From positions 496,001 through 560,000 of the forward strand of contig CP140033.1 in assembly GCA_039830015.1 (NCBI GenBank): 64,000 nucleotides of DNA. Reading direction: 5' to 3'. The DNA is from Buchnera aphidicola (Meitanaphis elongallis) (GTDB lineage: Bacteria; Pseudomonadota; Gammaproteobacteria; Enterobacterales; Enterobacteriaceae). Of this stretch, positions 1 to 9,423 are shown one piece after another. Below the pieces are notes generated by a model, which did not search any database, was not told the origin of the DNA, and saw only the letters and a list, made by a program, of their open reading frames with translations. A program made the position numbers and the translations under genes. Numbering within the stretch: the first letter of the stretch is position 1; every line of letters begins with the position of its first letter.

Positions 1-1414
1 GTGGCATGAAAGCACAGAAAAAACCAGAAATCCAAAACCAGAATGCACGTTTCCCCCATGTTTCAGACAAAGTAAATCCAAACATTTTAGGAAACCAATA
101 AGTGATTCCAGCAAAACATCCAAACACCACACCTCCTATAATTACATTATGAAAATGTGCTACTAAAAACAAACTATTATGTAATACAAAATCAGCAGCA
201 GGTAAAGACAACAATACACCTGACATACCACCTATTGAAAAAGTAATTAAAAATCCCATTGTCCACAACATAGAAGAATGCATATAAATACGTCCATGAT
301 ACATAGTAAATAACCAATTAAAAATTTTTACTCCTGTTGGTATAGCTATAATCATAGTTGCTATTCCAAAAAATGCATTAACATCAGCCCCAGCACCCAT
401 AGTAAAAAAATGATGTAACCATACTACAAAAGATAAAATAGTAATTGAAATTGTTGCCCAAATTAAAGACGTGTATCCAAACAACTCTTTTCTAGAAAAA
501 GTAGCTACTACTTCAGAAAAAACTCCAAAAACAGGTAAAACTAAAATATATACCTCTGGATGGCCCCAAATCCAAATTAAGTTAACGTACATCATTACAT
601 TTCCACCAAAATCATTAGTGAAAAAATGAAACCCAATATATCTATCTAATGTAAGTAGTAGCAAACTAACGGTTAAAACAGGAAAAGCAGCGAGTATCAA
701 AACATTTGTACATAATGTAGTCCATGTAAATACAGGCATCTTAAATAAAGACATTCCCGGAGCTCTCATCTTTAAGATAGTAACTAAAAAATTAATAGCT
801 GTTAAAGTAGCTCCTATACCAGATAATTGTAGACTCCAAATCCAATAATCAACCCCAACTCCAGGACTAAATTCCATTTCTGATAAAGGTGGATATCCTA
901 ACCATCCAGCTTTCGAAAATTCACCGATTCCAAGAGAAAGATTTATCAATATAGCTCCACTAATAGTCAACCAAAGACTCAAGTTATTAAGAAATGGAAA
1001 TGCAACATCTCGAGCACCAATTTGCAAAGGTATCACAAAATTCATCAATCCAACTACTAAAGGCATAGCTACAAAAAAAATCATAATAACACCATGAGCA
1101 GTAAATATTTGATCATAATGATAAGATGGTAAAAACCCTATTCCTGATTCAGAAGAAGCTAAAACTTGTTGAATTCGCATCATAATAGCATCAGAAAAAC
1201 CGCGCAATAACATAACAATAGCAAGAAAAATATACATCACAGCAATCTTTTTATGATCTACAGAACAACACCATTCATTCCATATATAATTCCATTTTCC
1301 TAAATAAATAATTATTATAAAAACAGATATGATACACAAAATAATCATAAAGCACACAGTCATTATAATAGAATCATTGTATGGAATAGAATTCCAATTC
1401 AATTTACCAAACAT
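1..1414 (-). CDS. cyoB: Cytochrome bo3 ubiquinol oxidase subunit I, 3' part cut by window edge
   Basis: Catalytic heme-copper subunit of the inner-membrane quinol oxidase, which reduces oxygen to water and pumps protons. The first 471 codons are present and open; the family is about 660 residues, so the last 190 or so lie outside the window. Visible metal ligands are H107 (low-spin heme), H285 in a WGHPEVY motif with Y289 (CuB and its cross-linked tyrosine), H334-H335 in WLHHFF (CuB), and H420-F421-H422 (the two heme ligands). The ATG at 1412-1414 begins MFGKLNWNSI. It lies 47 bases after cyoA in the same direction, as in the E. coli cyo operon. Confidence 0.97.
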   Translation of the reverse strand, partial: MFGKLNWNSIPYNDSIIMTVCFMIILCIISVFIIIIYLGKWNYIWNEWCCSVDHKKIAVMYIFLAIVMLLRGFSDAIMMRIQQVLASSESGIGFLPSYHYDQIFTAHGVIMIFFVAMPLVVGLMNFVIPLQIGARDVAFPFLNNLSLWLTISGAILINLSLGIGEFSKAGWLGYPPLSEMEFSPGVGVDYWIWSLQLSGIGATLTAINFLVTILKMRAPGMSLFKMPVFTWTTLCTNVLILAAFPVLTVSLLLLTLDRYIGFHFFTNDFGGNVMMYVNLIWIWGHPEVYILVLPVFGVFSEVVATFSRKELFGYTSLIWATISITILSFVVWLHHFFTMGAGADVNAFFGIATMIIAIPTGVKIFNWLFTMYHGRIYMHSSMLWTMGFLITFSIGGMSGVLLSLPAADFVLHNSLFLVAHFHNVIIGGVVFGCFAGITYWFPKMFGFTLSETWGKRAFWFWISGFFCAFMP

Positions 1415-1461
1415 GTTATATAGTTCCTTACATTTTAACTGTACATAATTATGTAATAAAA

Positions 1462-2322
1462 TTATTTCTTTACGTCTCTATTCTTCTTAATCACTATACT
1501 AAATAGATGATCTTTTACGTTGGAATAATATTCAATAGCATTTCTTTGACTAGGATGTGCTATTCTTTTAAAACTAGACATAGAACTCAACTGATATGGA
1601 GAACGTTTTACTTTGTTTATCCACTCTTTAAACAATAAAAAATTAGGAGTAACTACTGTTCTAAATTTCATATCAGAAAATCCTACTCCACTATAATTAG
1701 CAGATATACCTGAATAAGTCCCAGATGTATTAGCTATTAAATTTAAATGAGTCTTCATACCCGCCATAGTATATATCTGACTACCAAGAGAAGGAATGAA
1801 AAAAGAGTTCATAACAGAACTAGATGTAAGTTCAAAAACTATTGGAGTATTAACTGGGAATACCAATTCATTAATAGTAGCAATTTTTTCGCCTGGATAA
1901 ATAAACAACCATTTCCAATCTAACGATATAACATTGATTTTTATAGGCTCAACATTAGAAATAATTTTCCTATGTGGATCCAAATCATGAGCAGATTTCC
2001 AAGACAATGTAGAGAGAAAAATAATAATAATAATTGGAAGTCCCCATATAAACATTTCAACTATATTAGACTGAGACCAGTTCGGTCTATAATTAGCATT
2101 AATATTAGTTTCTCTATATCTTATTGCAAAAAAAAATGTCATAAAAAATACCGGAATTATAATCAATAACATTACTAAAAATGAAGTTAATATCAAAGAT
2201 CGCTGTTCTAAAGCAATATTACCCTTTGGAAATAAAATTCCACTATCGCATCCACATAAACACATAACAAAAATTATCAAAAAAAATTTTAAAATATATA
2301 TAGGACATTTTAAAAATTGCAT
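1462..2322 (-). CDS. cyoA: Cytochrome bo3 ubiquinol oxidase subunit II
   Basis: Membrane-anchored subunit II of the bo3 oxidase. The N-terminus is a lipoprotein signal with an L22-C23-G24-C25 lipobox, so C25 is the likely lipidated residue. Two membrane helices follow (about 42-66 and 88-107), then a periplasmic cupredoxin-like domain with the conserved SVMNSFFIP stretch. As in other quinol oxidases it has no CuA site. At 286 residues it is shorter than E. coli CyoA (315); the missing part is the E. coli His/Met-rich C-terminal tail. A GAGG ribosome site precedes the ATG. It is first gene of the cyo operon and divergent from bolA. Confidence 0.97.
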   Translation of the reverse strand: MQFLKCPIYILKFFLIIFVMCLCGCDSGILFPKGNIALEQRSLILTSFLVMLLIIIPVFFMTFFFAIRYRETNINANYRPNWSQSNIVEMFIWGLPIIIIIFLSTLSWKSAHDLDPHRKIISNVEPIKINVISLDWKWLFIYPGEKIATINELVFPVNTPIVFELTSSSVMNSFFIPSLGSQIYTMAGMKTHLNLIANTSGTYSGISANYSGVGFSDMKFRTVVTPNFLLFKEWINKVKRSPYQLSSMSSFKRIAHPSQRNAIEYYSNVKDHLFSIVIKKNRDVKK

Positions 2323-2709
2323 TTAGTGACCTCAATATTCAACCTTAAATCATAAAAATTATATCTATTTAAATAACTGTTTGATCATACAAATACAATT
2401 TAAAAAAACAAAATATACACTAATCTATGCCATAATCTTCAATTATATTATTCAATACAATACACCAAAACAATCTATCATATTTAAATTTAGCTAAAGC
2501 CTTTAATCAAAATAGTACCTTAACTCTAACTCTATTTAATTATTATGACCGTAAAACATCACTTATTTTAATTTAAAAAAAGTATCAAAAATTTTACGAT
2601 TTCAAACAAAAAATTTGTAATACCAGAAATTTAAAACAGTTGCTCTATATATTCATTAAGTTAATATATTTAATATATATAAAACTAAAAATTAAATAAA
2701 ATATAAAAA
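2323..2709. other. Divergent spacer between cyoA and bolA
   Basis: This 387-base AT-rich stretch has no supported gene. On the minus strand a TATAAT-like -10 (complement of 2358-2363) lies about 35 bases before the cyoA start, but no good -35 sits at the right distance. In E. coli ampG and yajG lie between cyoA and bolA; neither is recognisable here. Confidence 0.6.
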
Positions 2710-3018
2710 ATGATTACAAAAATAATAAAAAATATATTAACATCAGTGTTTGATACAAAAATTTTTGAAATTTATAACGAAAGTAAAAAACATAAAAAAT
2801 CTATGACAAATCATTCACATTTTAAAATTATTATAGTAAGTGACGATTTTACTAAATACAATTTATTAACCAGACATCAAAAAATATATAATTTATTATC
2901 TACATGTATTTTGAAATACAACATTCATGGATTGGCATTACATACATACACTATCAATGAATGGAATTCAAAATTTCAAAAAAACTTAACTTCTCCTATA
3001 TGTATGAACAATAAATAA
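2710..3018 (+). CDS. bolA: BolA family protein
   Basis: Small BolA/IbaG-type protein of 102 residues, close to E. coli BolA (105). The family binds monothiol glutaredoxins and iron-sulfur clusters and in E. coli influences morphology genes. Recognisable blocks are the central SHFKIIIVSDDF and the C-terminal HGLALHTYTINEW, including the invariant C-terminal histidine region. It stands alone between the divergent cyo operon and tig, the E. coli order. The upstream region is almost pure A/T and no clear ribosome site is visible. The identification is firm by sequence; the role in this reduced cell is inferred. Confidence 0.93.
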   Translation: MITKIIKNILTSVFDTKIFEIYNESKKHKKSMTNHSHFKIIIVSDDFTKYNLLTRHQKIYNLLSTCILKYNIHGLALHTYTINEWNSKFQKNLTSPICMNNK

Positions 3019-3104
3019 TGCTGAAATCATAATTGAAATGTTAAATAAAATATCTAATACCACAAATTATTCCATAATTGTGCGATCACATTAATGATAA
3101 TATA

Positions 3105-3128
3105 GAATTATTATGTTTTTAATAATTC
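3105..3128 (+). terminator. Inverted repeat downstream of bolA
   Basis: GAATTATTA and TAATAATTC form a perfect 9-base-pair stem with a 6-base loop, about 90 bases after the bolA stop. Only a short T-rich stretch follows, so it is a weak intrinsic terminator candidate in a very AT-rich context where such repeats also arise by chance. Confidence 0.3.
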
Positions 3129-3266
3129 ATTTTAACTATTTCTCATGCCCATACAATACAATTTTATAATTATAAAAATAATAAAATTAATATATATATT
3201 AAGAAGATACCTAAAAATAATGAAATATTTATAAATTCTACTTTAAGAATTATTTAAGGCAGCAAA

Positions 3267-4562
3267 ATGAACCTAGAAATTAAAAAAAATAAGAATTTAT
3301 TTCGAAGTATTAATATTACTATTCCTCATAACATAATACAAAAATCTATAACAACAGAAATCATTAAACTAAACAACACCATACAAATTAACGGCTTTAG
3401 AAAAGGGAAGATACCATTAAATATTTTGAAAAAAAACTATGAAGATAAAATCCTAGAAAATACATTAAAAAAACTAACAAAACAATATTTTCTAGAGAAA
3501 ATACATAAAGAAAAACTTCGTATAGCTGGAACTCCCACATTCATTTTAAATAAATATGAAAAAAATCAAGATCTCAGCTATTCGATAAAATTTGAAATAT
3601 ATCCAGAATTTATACTTAATACGAAACCGTTTACTGTACATATACCAGTCATTGATGTTACTGAAAATGACATTTTAAAAACAATCCATAATTACTTCCA
3701 GCAACATAATTGGGTAGAATCAAATCATACTATTAAATTACATGATAAAGTAGCTATTTCTTGTTATATAACAAATAATTCAGAAAATAATTTATATAAA
3801 AAAAAATTATATGATTTTCAATTCATTATAGGAAATAATGAAATACTACCAGAAATTGAAAAAAAATTATTGATTCACAAAGTAAACGAATCCTTCTTTA
3901 CTAATATTACGTTTTCACAACATCATTGTGACAAACATATAGCAGGAAAAACATTAGAAATAAAGATAACTATAAAAAAAGTTAAAGAACTAGAAAAAAA
4001 ATTATTAAAAGAACAAAACAACAATAAATTACATTTAAATAAACAAGAAAATGAAACTATCAAAACTATGTTGAAAGCTCAAGCAAAAAAAATAACTAAA
4101 AATTATATAAAATCACAAATAATAAACAATCTAATAAAATCTAATCCTATAAACGTCCCATCTATCTTAATACAAAACGTTTTCTTGATATTACAACAAA
4201 AAATAAAAAACATGTATATAAAAGATAATGAAAACATTTTCAAAACTATTTATCAAGAAAATTTAACCATAAAAGCACATAACCAAGTTGCTATTACTAT
4301 TATATTACAAAAATATATCCAAGATAATTTTTTAAAACCCAACATAAAAGAAATACAATCACTAATAAAAAAAAGCGCAACATTACACAATAATACTAAC
4401 AATTTGATTCAACTATATAATAATAATGAAAGTATTAAACATTATTTTAATAACACAAATTTAGAAAAACAAGCTATTGATAAAATTTTGGAAAAATCTA
4501 TAAAAAATGAAAAAAAATATAATTTTTATGAAGCAATAAATGAACTAAACCATATAAACTAG
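3267..4562 (+). CDS. tig: Trigger factor, ribosome-associated chaperone
   Basis: Chaperone that docks at the ribosome exit tunnel through L23 and shields nascent chains. Its 431 residues match E. coli Tig (432). The docking signature GFRKGK is intact near residues 43-48. The middle FKBP-like domain (about 145-245) is eroded: where E. coli has IPGFEDG this protein has LPEIEKK, and several aromatic pocket residues are replaced. The C-terminal helical arms are retained but Lys/Asn-rich. An AAGG ribosome site precedes the ATG. It heads tig-clpP-clpX-lon, as in E. coli. Chaperone function is probable; isomerase activity is doubtful. Confidence 0.96.
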   Translation: MNLEIKKNKNLFRSINITIPHNIIQKSITTEIIKLNNTIQINGFRKGKIPLNILKKNYEDKILENTLKKLTKQYFLEKIHKEKLRIAGTPTFILNKYEKNQDLSYSIKFEIYPEFILNTKPFTVHIPVIDVTENDILKTIHNYFQQHNWVESNHTIKLHDKVAISCYITNNSENNLYKKKLYDFQFIIGNNEILPEIEKKLLIHKVNESFFTNITFSQHHCDKHIAGKTLEIKITIKKVKELEKKLLKEQNNNKLHLNKQENETIKTMLKAQAKKITKNYIKSQIINNLIKSNPINVPSILIQNVFLILQQKIKNMYIKDNENIFKTIYQENLTIKAHNQVAITIILQKYIQDNFLKPNIKEIQSLIKKSATLHNNTNNLIQLYNNNESIKHYFNNTNLEKQAIDKILEKSIKNEKKYNFYEAINELNHIN

Positions 4563-4792
4563 TGATATTTCATAATCATTTATTTTAAACAACAAAATTA
4601 TATTAAAATATATACTTAAACGTTGTCATTTTAAGCATTTTTTAAAGTAAAACTATACTAAAAATATCTCAATCATAAAGTACATATATCTATAGAGTTA
4701 TACCATTAATACTATAAAAAATATAAAAATGTATTATTTTAATACGAACAAAACAACGCTTTCAACATTTTTCATATACATCGGAGATAATA

Positions 4793-5416
4793 GTGTTATA
4801 TAAAAAAATTAACAATAAAAACAGAAGCGATATTTTATTAATTCCAACAGTAGTAGAAAAGACACCTTATGGCGAAAAATCATATGACATATATTCAAGA
4901 TTATTAAAAGAAAGAATAATTTTCTTAACTGGAACGATTGAAGACTCTATTGCTAACTCTATAGTAGCTCAAATTTTATTTCTAGAATCTGAAAATCCAG
5001 AAAAAGACATTTTTATATACATTAATTCCACAGGAGGAACAATTTCATCGGGCATGTCCATCTACGACACTATGCAGTTCGTGCAACCAAACATTAACAC
5101 AATTTGTATAGGACAAGCATGCTCTATGGCTGCTTTAATTCTTGCTTCAGGAAAGAAGGGTAAGCGATTTTGTTTACCGCATTCGAGAATGATGATACAC
5201 CAACCATTAGGAGGTTGTAATGGGCAAGCATCAGATATAGAAATTCATGCTCAAGAAATTATTAAGATAAAAAAAATGATCAACAAAATAATGTCTATGC
5301 ATACTGGAAAAGATGTACATGTCATAGAAAAAGATACTGAACGTGACTACTTTTTATCTGCCTTAGAAGCAATTGAATATGGATTAATAGATTGCATATT
5401 ACATCATCGAAAATAA
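4793..5416 (+). CDS. clpP: ATP-dependent Clp protease proteolytic subunit
   Basis: Serine protease that forms the tetradecameric barrel of ClpXP. The triad is S111 (GQACSMA), H136 (MIHQPLGG) and D185 (TERDYFLS). Length is 207, as in E. coli. The start is GTG, preceded by CGGAGA at good spacing. Two oddities: the oxyanion-loop motif usually NSPGG reads NSTGG at residues 78-82, and the segment after the catalytic serine is one residue shorter than in E. coli before KGKRFCLP. It sits 102 bases before its unfoldase partner clpX. Confidence 0.97.
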   Translation: MLYKKINNKNRSDILLIPTVVEKTPYGEKSYDIYSRLLKERIIFLTGTIEDSIANSIVAQILFLESENPEKDIFIYINSTGGTISSGMSIYDTMQFVQPNINTICIGQACSMAALILASGKKGKRFCLPHSRMMIHQPLGGCNGQASDIEIHAQEIIKIKKMINKIMSMHTGKDVHVIEKDTERDYFLSALEAIEYGLIDCILHHRK

Positions 5417-5518
5417 TTTTTAACAATTCTAACAATAATATTATTATATTACTAAAGCTATAAATAAGAAATCTAAAATATTTTCATTGTATATCACAAA
5501 TTTATATTAGGAAAATTA

Positions 5519-6799
5519 ATGACAGACAATATTCAAGATAATAATAAAAAATCATTATATTGTTCTTTTTGTGGTAAAAATCAAAAAGAAATTAAAAAAT
5601 TAATAGCTGGACCATCAGTGTATATTTGTGACGAATGTATAACATTGTGTAATAACATTGTTCATAAAGAAGTCCAGTATGAAGAACATATAAAAAATGA
5701 AAAATATAATATACCCACTCCTAATAATATAAAAACATATCTTGATGACTACATAATAGGACAAAATAAAACTAAAAAAACTTTATCAGTAGCGGTATAC
5801 AATCATTACAAACGTATTCAACATATAAACTTAAAACGTGACATCGAACTAGGAAAAAGTAACATTTTACTTATTGGGCCAACAGGAAGTGGAAAAACCT
5901 TGCTTGCAGAAACATTAGCTAAACTACTTGAAGTTCCATTTACAATAACTGACGCTACTACTTTAACAGAAGCAGGATATGTAGGAGAAGATGTAGAAAA
6001 CGTTATTCAAAAATTGTTAAGAACATGTGACTACAATATACAAAAAGCAGAAAAGGGAATAATTTATATAGATGAAATAGACAAAATCTCTCGAAAATCC
6101 GATAATCCATCTATAACTCGTGATGTTTCTGGAGAAGGAGTACAACAAGCTTTATTAAAATTAATAGAAGGGACAATAGCTTCAGTTCCAATTCACGGTG
6201 GAAGAAAACATCCGCAACAAGAATTTCTTAAGGTAAATACTTCTAAAATTTTATTCATATGTGGAGGAACATTTTCTGGATTAGAAAAAATTATTTCCAA
6301 AAGAACAAAAATAGGAATAGGAATCGGATTTAATGCTAAAGTTAAAAAAAACAAAAAACAATACGACCAATATAAAATATTAAAACACGTAAAACCCGAA
6401 GATTTAATAAAATTTGGATTGATTCCAGAATTTGTTGGAAGATTACCCATACTTACCACGTTACATGAATTAGATGAAACTGCATTAGTAGAAATATTAT
6501 GTAAACCTAAAAACGCATTAATAAAACAATACCAAGAACTATTTAACATTGAAGGAGTAAAATTACAATTCTACGACGAAGCAATTAAATGCATAGCAAA
6601 AAAAGCTATATCTATAAAAACAGGTGCACGTGGATTGCGTTCAATCATAGAAACCATGTTGTTAGACACAATGTACAACTTACCTTCTATGAAAAACGTT
6701 AAAAAAATACTGATTAATAAATTAGTAGTTAATGGAAAATCGAAACCAAAAATAATTTATACAACATACGATTCTAAAGAAATATCTAATAAATTTTAA
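5519..6799 (+). CDS. clpX: ATP-dependent Clp protease ATP-binding subunit
   Basis: AAA+ unfoldase feeding ClpP. The N-terminal zinc-binding domain has C15, C18, C37 and C40. Walker A is GPTGSGKT (120-127), Walker B IIYIDEID (181-188), the RKH pore loop is at 229-231, and the IGF ClpP-docking loop is at 269-271. The 426 residues match the family length (E. coli 424). An AGGA ribosome site precedes the ATG. All elements needed for a working ClpXP are present. Located between clpP and lon, as in E. coli. Confidence 0.98.
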   Translation: MTDNIQDNNKKSLYCSFCGKNQKEIKKLIAGPSVYICDECITLCNNIVHKEVQYEEHIKNEKYNIPTPNNIKTYLDDYIIGQNKTKKTLSVAVYNHYKRIQHINLKRDIELGKSNILLIGPTGSGKTLLAETLAKLLEVPFTITDATTLTEAGYVGEDVENVIQKLLRTCDYNIQKAEKGIIYIDEIDKISRKSDNPSITRDVSGEGVQQALLKLIEGTIASVPIHGGRKHPQQEFLKVNTSKILFICGGTFSGLEKIISKRTKIGIGIGFNAKVKKNKKQYDQYKILKHVKPEDLIKFGLIPEFVGRLPILTTLHELDETALVEILCKPKNALIKQYQELFNIEGVKLQFYDEAIKCIAKKAISIKTGARGLRSIIETMLLDTMYNLPSMKNVKKILINKLVVNGKSKPKIIYTTYDSKEISNKF

Positions 6800-6953
6800 A
6801 ATATTGTTTAATTTTATTATCTTAACTTATTAGAATTGAATATCGAATTTTCATTCTAAAATACTCAAGCTTATCCATAGTTTTAAATTATACATCGATC
6901 ATTCAAAGCGATTGAAAAATTTTAAAATACTATTGAAACTAAGAGAGAACTTT

Positions 6954-9287
6954 ATGAATCTAAAACGTTCCGAACATGTTGAAATTCCTGTTTTACCATT
7001 AAGAGATGTAGTAGTTTATCCATACATGGTTATTCCATTATTTGTTGGACGAGAAAAATCTATAAAATGCATTGAAGCTTCCATGATAAATGATAAAAAA
7101 ATTATGTTAGTTGCACAAAAAAAAGCAGAAATAGATGATCCTGTTAATAGTGATCTATTTACTATTGGAACGACAGCTTCTATATTACAGATGTTAAAAT
7201 TACCTGATGGAACAGTAAAAGTATTAGTAGAAGGACTACAACGTGCCAATATAAAAACACTCAAAAATAATGGAGATTACTTTACTGCACAAATTGAACT
7301 AATTATTACTCCTAATATTTCAAAAAAAGAACAAACTGTACTTATTAGAGCAGCATTACATCAATTTGAAACATATGTTAAATTAAATAAAAAAATTCCA
7401 TTAGAAACGTTAAATTCTTTATCAAGTATAGATAACGCAGAACAATTATCAGATACAATTGCTACACACATGCCATTAAAATTATCCGAAAAACAATCTA
7501 TTTTAGAAATATACCGTGTTAATGATAGAATAGAACATTTAATGAAGATAATGGAATCTGAAATAGATTTATTAAATGTAGAAAAACGAATTCGAAACCG
7601 AGTCAAAAAACAAATGGAAAAAAGCCAAAGAGAATATTATTTGAATGAACAAATGAAAGCCATTCAAAGAGAACTAGGAGAAATAGATGATACTCTAGAT
7701 GATAACGAACTATTAAAAAGAAAAATTTATTCATCAAAGATGCCAAAAGAAGCCAAAGAAAAAATAAAATTAGAATTTAATAAATTAAAAATGATGTCAC
7801 CTATGTCTGCCGAGGCAACAGTAGTACGAAGTTATATAGATTGGATGATACAAATTCCTTGGAATAAAAGAAGCAAAATAAAAAAAGATCTTCAAGAAGC
7901 AAAAACTATCCTTGATTTAGATCACTTTGGTTTAGAAAAAGTAAAAGAACGAATTTTAGAGTATTTAGCCGTTCAAAGTAGAATTAACAAAATGAAAGGA
8001 CCAATATTGTGTTTAGTAGGACCACCCGGGGTAGGAAAAACATCTCTAGGGCAATCTATAGCAAAAGCTACTGGAAGAAAATACATTAGAATGGCTTTAG
8101 GAGGAATTAGAGACGAAGCAGAAATTCGCGGACATAGAAGAACATACATCGGTTCTATGCCTGGAAAATTAATTCAAAAAATTACTAAAACAGGAGTAAA
8201 AAATCCACTTTTCCTATTAGACGAAATAGATAAAATGTCTTATGACGTTCGGGTTGATCCAGCATCTGCTTTATTAGAAGTACTTGATCCCGAACAAAAC
8301 GTTACTTTTAATGATCATTATTTAGAAGTAGATTATGACCTTTCTGAAGTAATGTTTATTGCTACTTCTAATTCTACAAATATTCCCGCACCTTTACTTG
8401 ATCGAATGGAAATTATCAGAATTTCTGGTTATACTGAAAATGAAAAATTAAATATAGCAAGATCTTATTTAAAACCTAAACAAATTGAAAGAAACGCTTT
8501 AAAAAAAAATGAACTAATAATAGATGATTCTGCTATTGTTAACATTATTCGATATTACACACGTGAAGCAGGAGTAAGAAATCTTGAAAGAGAACTATCA
8601 AAAATATGTAGAAAATGTGTTAAAACTTTAATTTTAGACAAAACTCTCAAAAAAATACAAATAAATAACAAAAATTTACATTATTATCTTGGAATCCAAA
8701 AATTTGACTACGGAAAGATAATCGATAAAAACCAAATCGGGCAAGTAATAGGTTTAGCTTGGACTGAAGTAGGTGGTGAATTATTAACAATAGAAACTGC
8801 TTGCATATCAGGAAAAGGAAAGTTAATTTATACAGGATCTTTAGGAGAAGTTATGCAAGAATCTATTCAAGCTGCATTAACTGTAGTGAGATCTCAAGCA
8901 CATAAACTAGGAATAAAACACGATTTTCATGAAAAACACGACATTCACGTTCATGTTCCAGAAGGAGCTACACCAAAAGACGGACCAAGTGCTGGGATTG
9001 CTATGTGTACAGCAATAGTTTCTTGCTTAACAAACAATCCAGTGCGATCAGACATTGCTATGACTGGAGAAATTACTCTAAGAGGAAAAATTCTAATAAT
9101 AGGAGGATTAAAAGAAAAATTACTAGCTGCTCATAGAGGAGGTATCAAAACAGTATTAATTCCTCATGAAAATAAACGAGACCTAGAAGAAATACCAAAA
9201 AACATTCTTTCTGGTCTCTATATTCATCCAGTAAAATACATCGAAGAGGTATTAAATCTATCGTTAGAACGCATGCCTTATAATTGA
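6954..9287 (+). CDS. lon: ATP-dependent protease Lon
   Basis: Homo-oligomeric AAA+ serine protease that degrades misfolded and regulatory proteins. I chose the ATG at 6954 (777 residues; E. coli 784): it follows an AGAGAG ribosome site and gives MNLKRSEHVEIPVLPLRDV, matching family N-termini, whereas an in-frame TTG at 6912 would add 14 unsupported residues. Walker A is GPPGVGKT; the catalytic dyad is S679 (DGPSAG) and K720 (GGLKEK). In the segment after Walker B the usual RGDPASALLEV reads RVDPASALLEV. In E. coli hupB follows; here the next gene is ppiD. Confidence 0.98.
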   Translation: MNLKRSEHVEIPVLPLRDVVVYPYMVIPLFVGREKSIKCIEASMINDKKIMLVAQKKAEIDDPVNSDLFTIGTTASILQMLKLPDGTVKVLVEGLQRANIKTLKNNGDYFTAQIELIITPNISKKEQTVLIRAALHQFETYVKLNKKIPLETLNSLSSIDNAEQLSDTIATHMPLKLSEKQSILEIYRVNDRIEHLMKIMESEIDLLNVEKRIRNRVKKQMEKSQREYYLNEQMKAIQRELGEIDDTLDDNELLKRKIYSSKMPKEAKEKIKLEFNKLKMMSPMSAEATVVRSYIDWMIQIPWNKRSKIKKDLQEAKTILDLDHFGLEKVKERILEYLAVQSRINKMKGPILCLVGPPGVGKTSLGQSIAKATGRKYIRMALGGIRDEAEIRGHRRTYIGSMPGKLIQKITKTGVKNPLFLLDEIDKMSYDVRVDPASALLEVLDPEQNVTFNDHYLEVDYDLSEVMFIATSNSTNIPAPLLDRMEIIRISGYTENEKLNIARSYLKPKQIERNALKKNELIIDDSAIVNIIRYYTREAGVRNLERELSKICRKCVKTLILDKTLKKIQINNKNLHYYLGIQKFDYGKIIDKNQIGQVIGLAWTEVGGELLTIETACISGKGKLIYTGSLGEVMQESIQAALTVVRSQAHKLGIKHDFHEKHDIHVHVPEGATPKDGPSAGIAMCTAIVSCLTNNPVRSDIAMTGEITLRGKILIIGGLKEKLLAAHRGGIKTVLIPHENKRDLEEIPKNILSGLYIHPVKYIEEVLNLSLERMPYN

Positions 9288-9333
9288 TAACACAAAACTT
9301 CATGTTCATAAAAATCTTTAAAACTTAAAAATA

Positions 9334-9367
9334 GACTGACAAAACAAAAAAAAAGTTATTGTCAGTC
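9334..9367 (+). terminator. Inverted repeat after lon
   Basis: GACTGACAA and TTGTCAGTC form a perfect 9-base-pair stem around a 16-base A-rich loop, 47 bases after the lon stop. No T-run follows, so it may be an RNA-stabilising or factor-assisted termination hairpin rather than a classic intrinsic terminator. Confidence 0.4.
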
Positions 9368-9423
9368 CATAAAAACATCATAAAAGATAATACTATATCA
9401 ATAATTATACGAAATTACTCATA

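Noticed and set aside
1972..2169. 65-codon plus-strand open frame
   Set aside because: It is entirely antisense to cyoA and has no independent support; other antisense frames within tig, clpX, lon, mdlA, fmt, fusA and ansA were dismissed for the same reason.
4563..4792. Possible sigma-32 heat-shock promoter before clpP (also considered before lon and htpG)
   Set aside because: I found no pair resembling CTTGAAA and CCCCAT at proper spacing; only loose A/T-rich matches.
6912..6953. TTG start for lon 14 codons upstream
   Set aside because: No ribosome site and no similarity; the ATG at 6954 follows AGAGAG and matches family N-termini.
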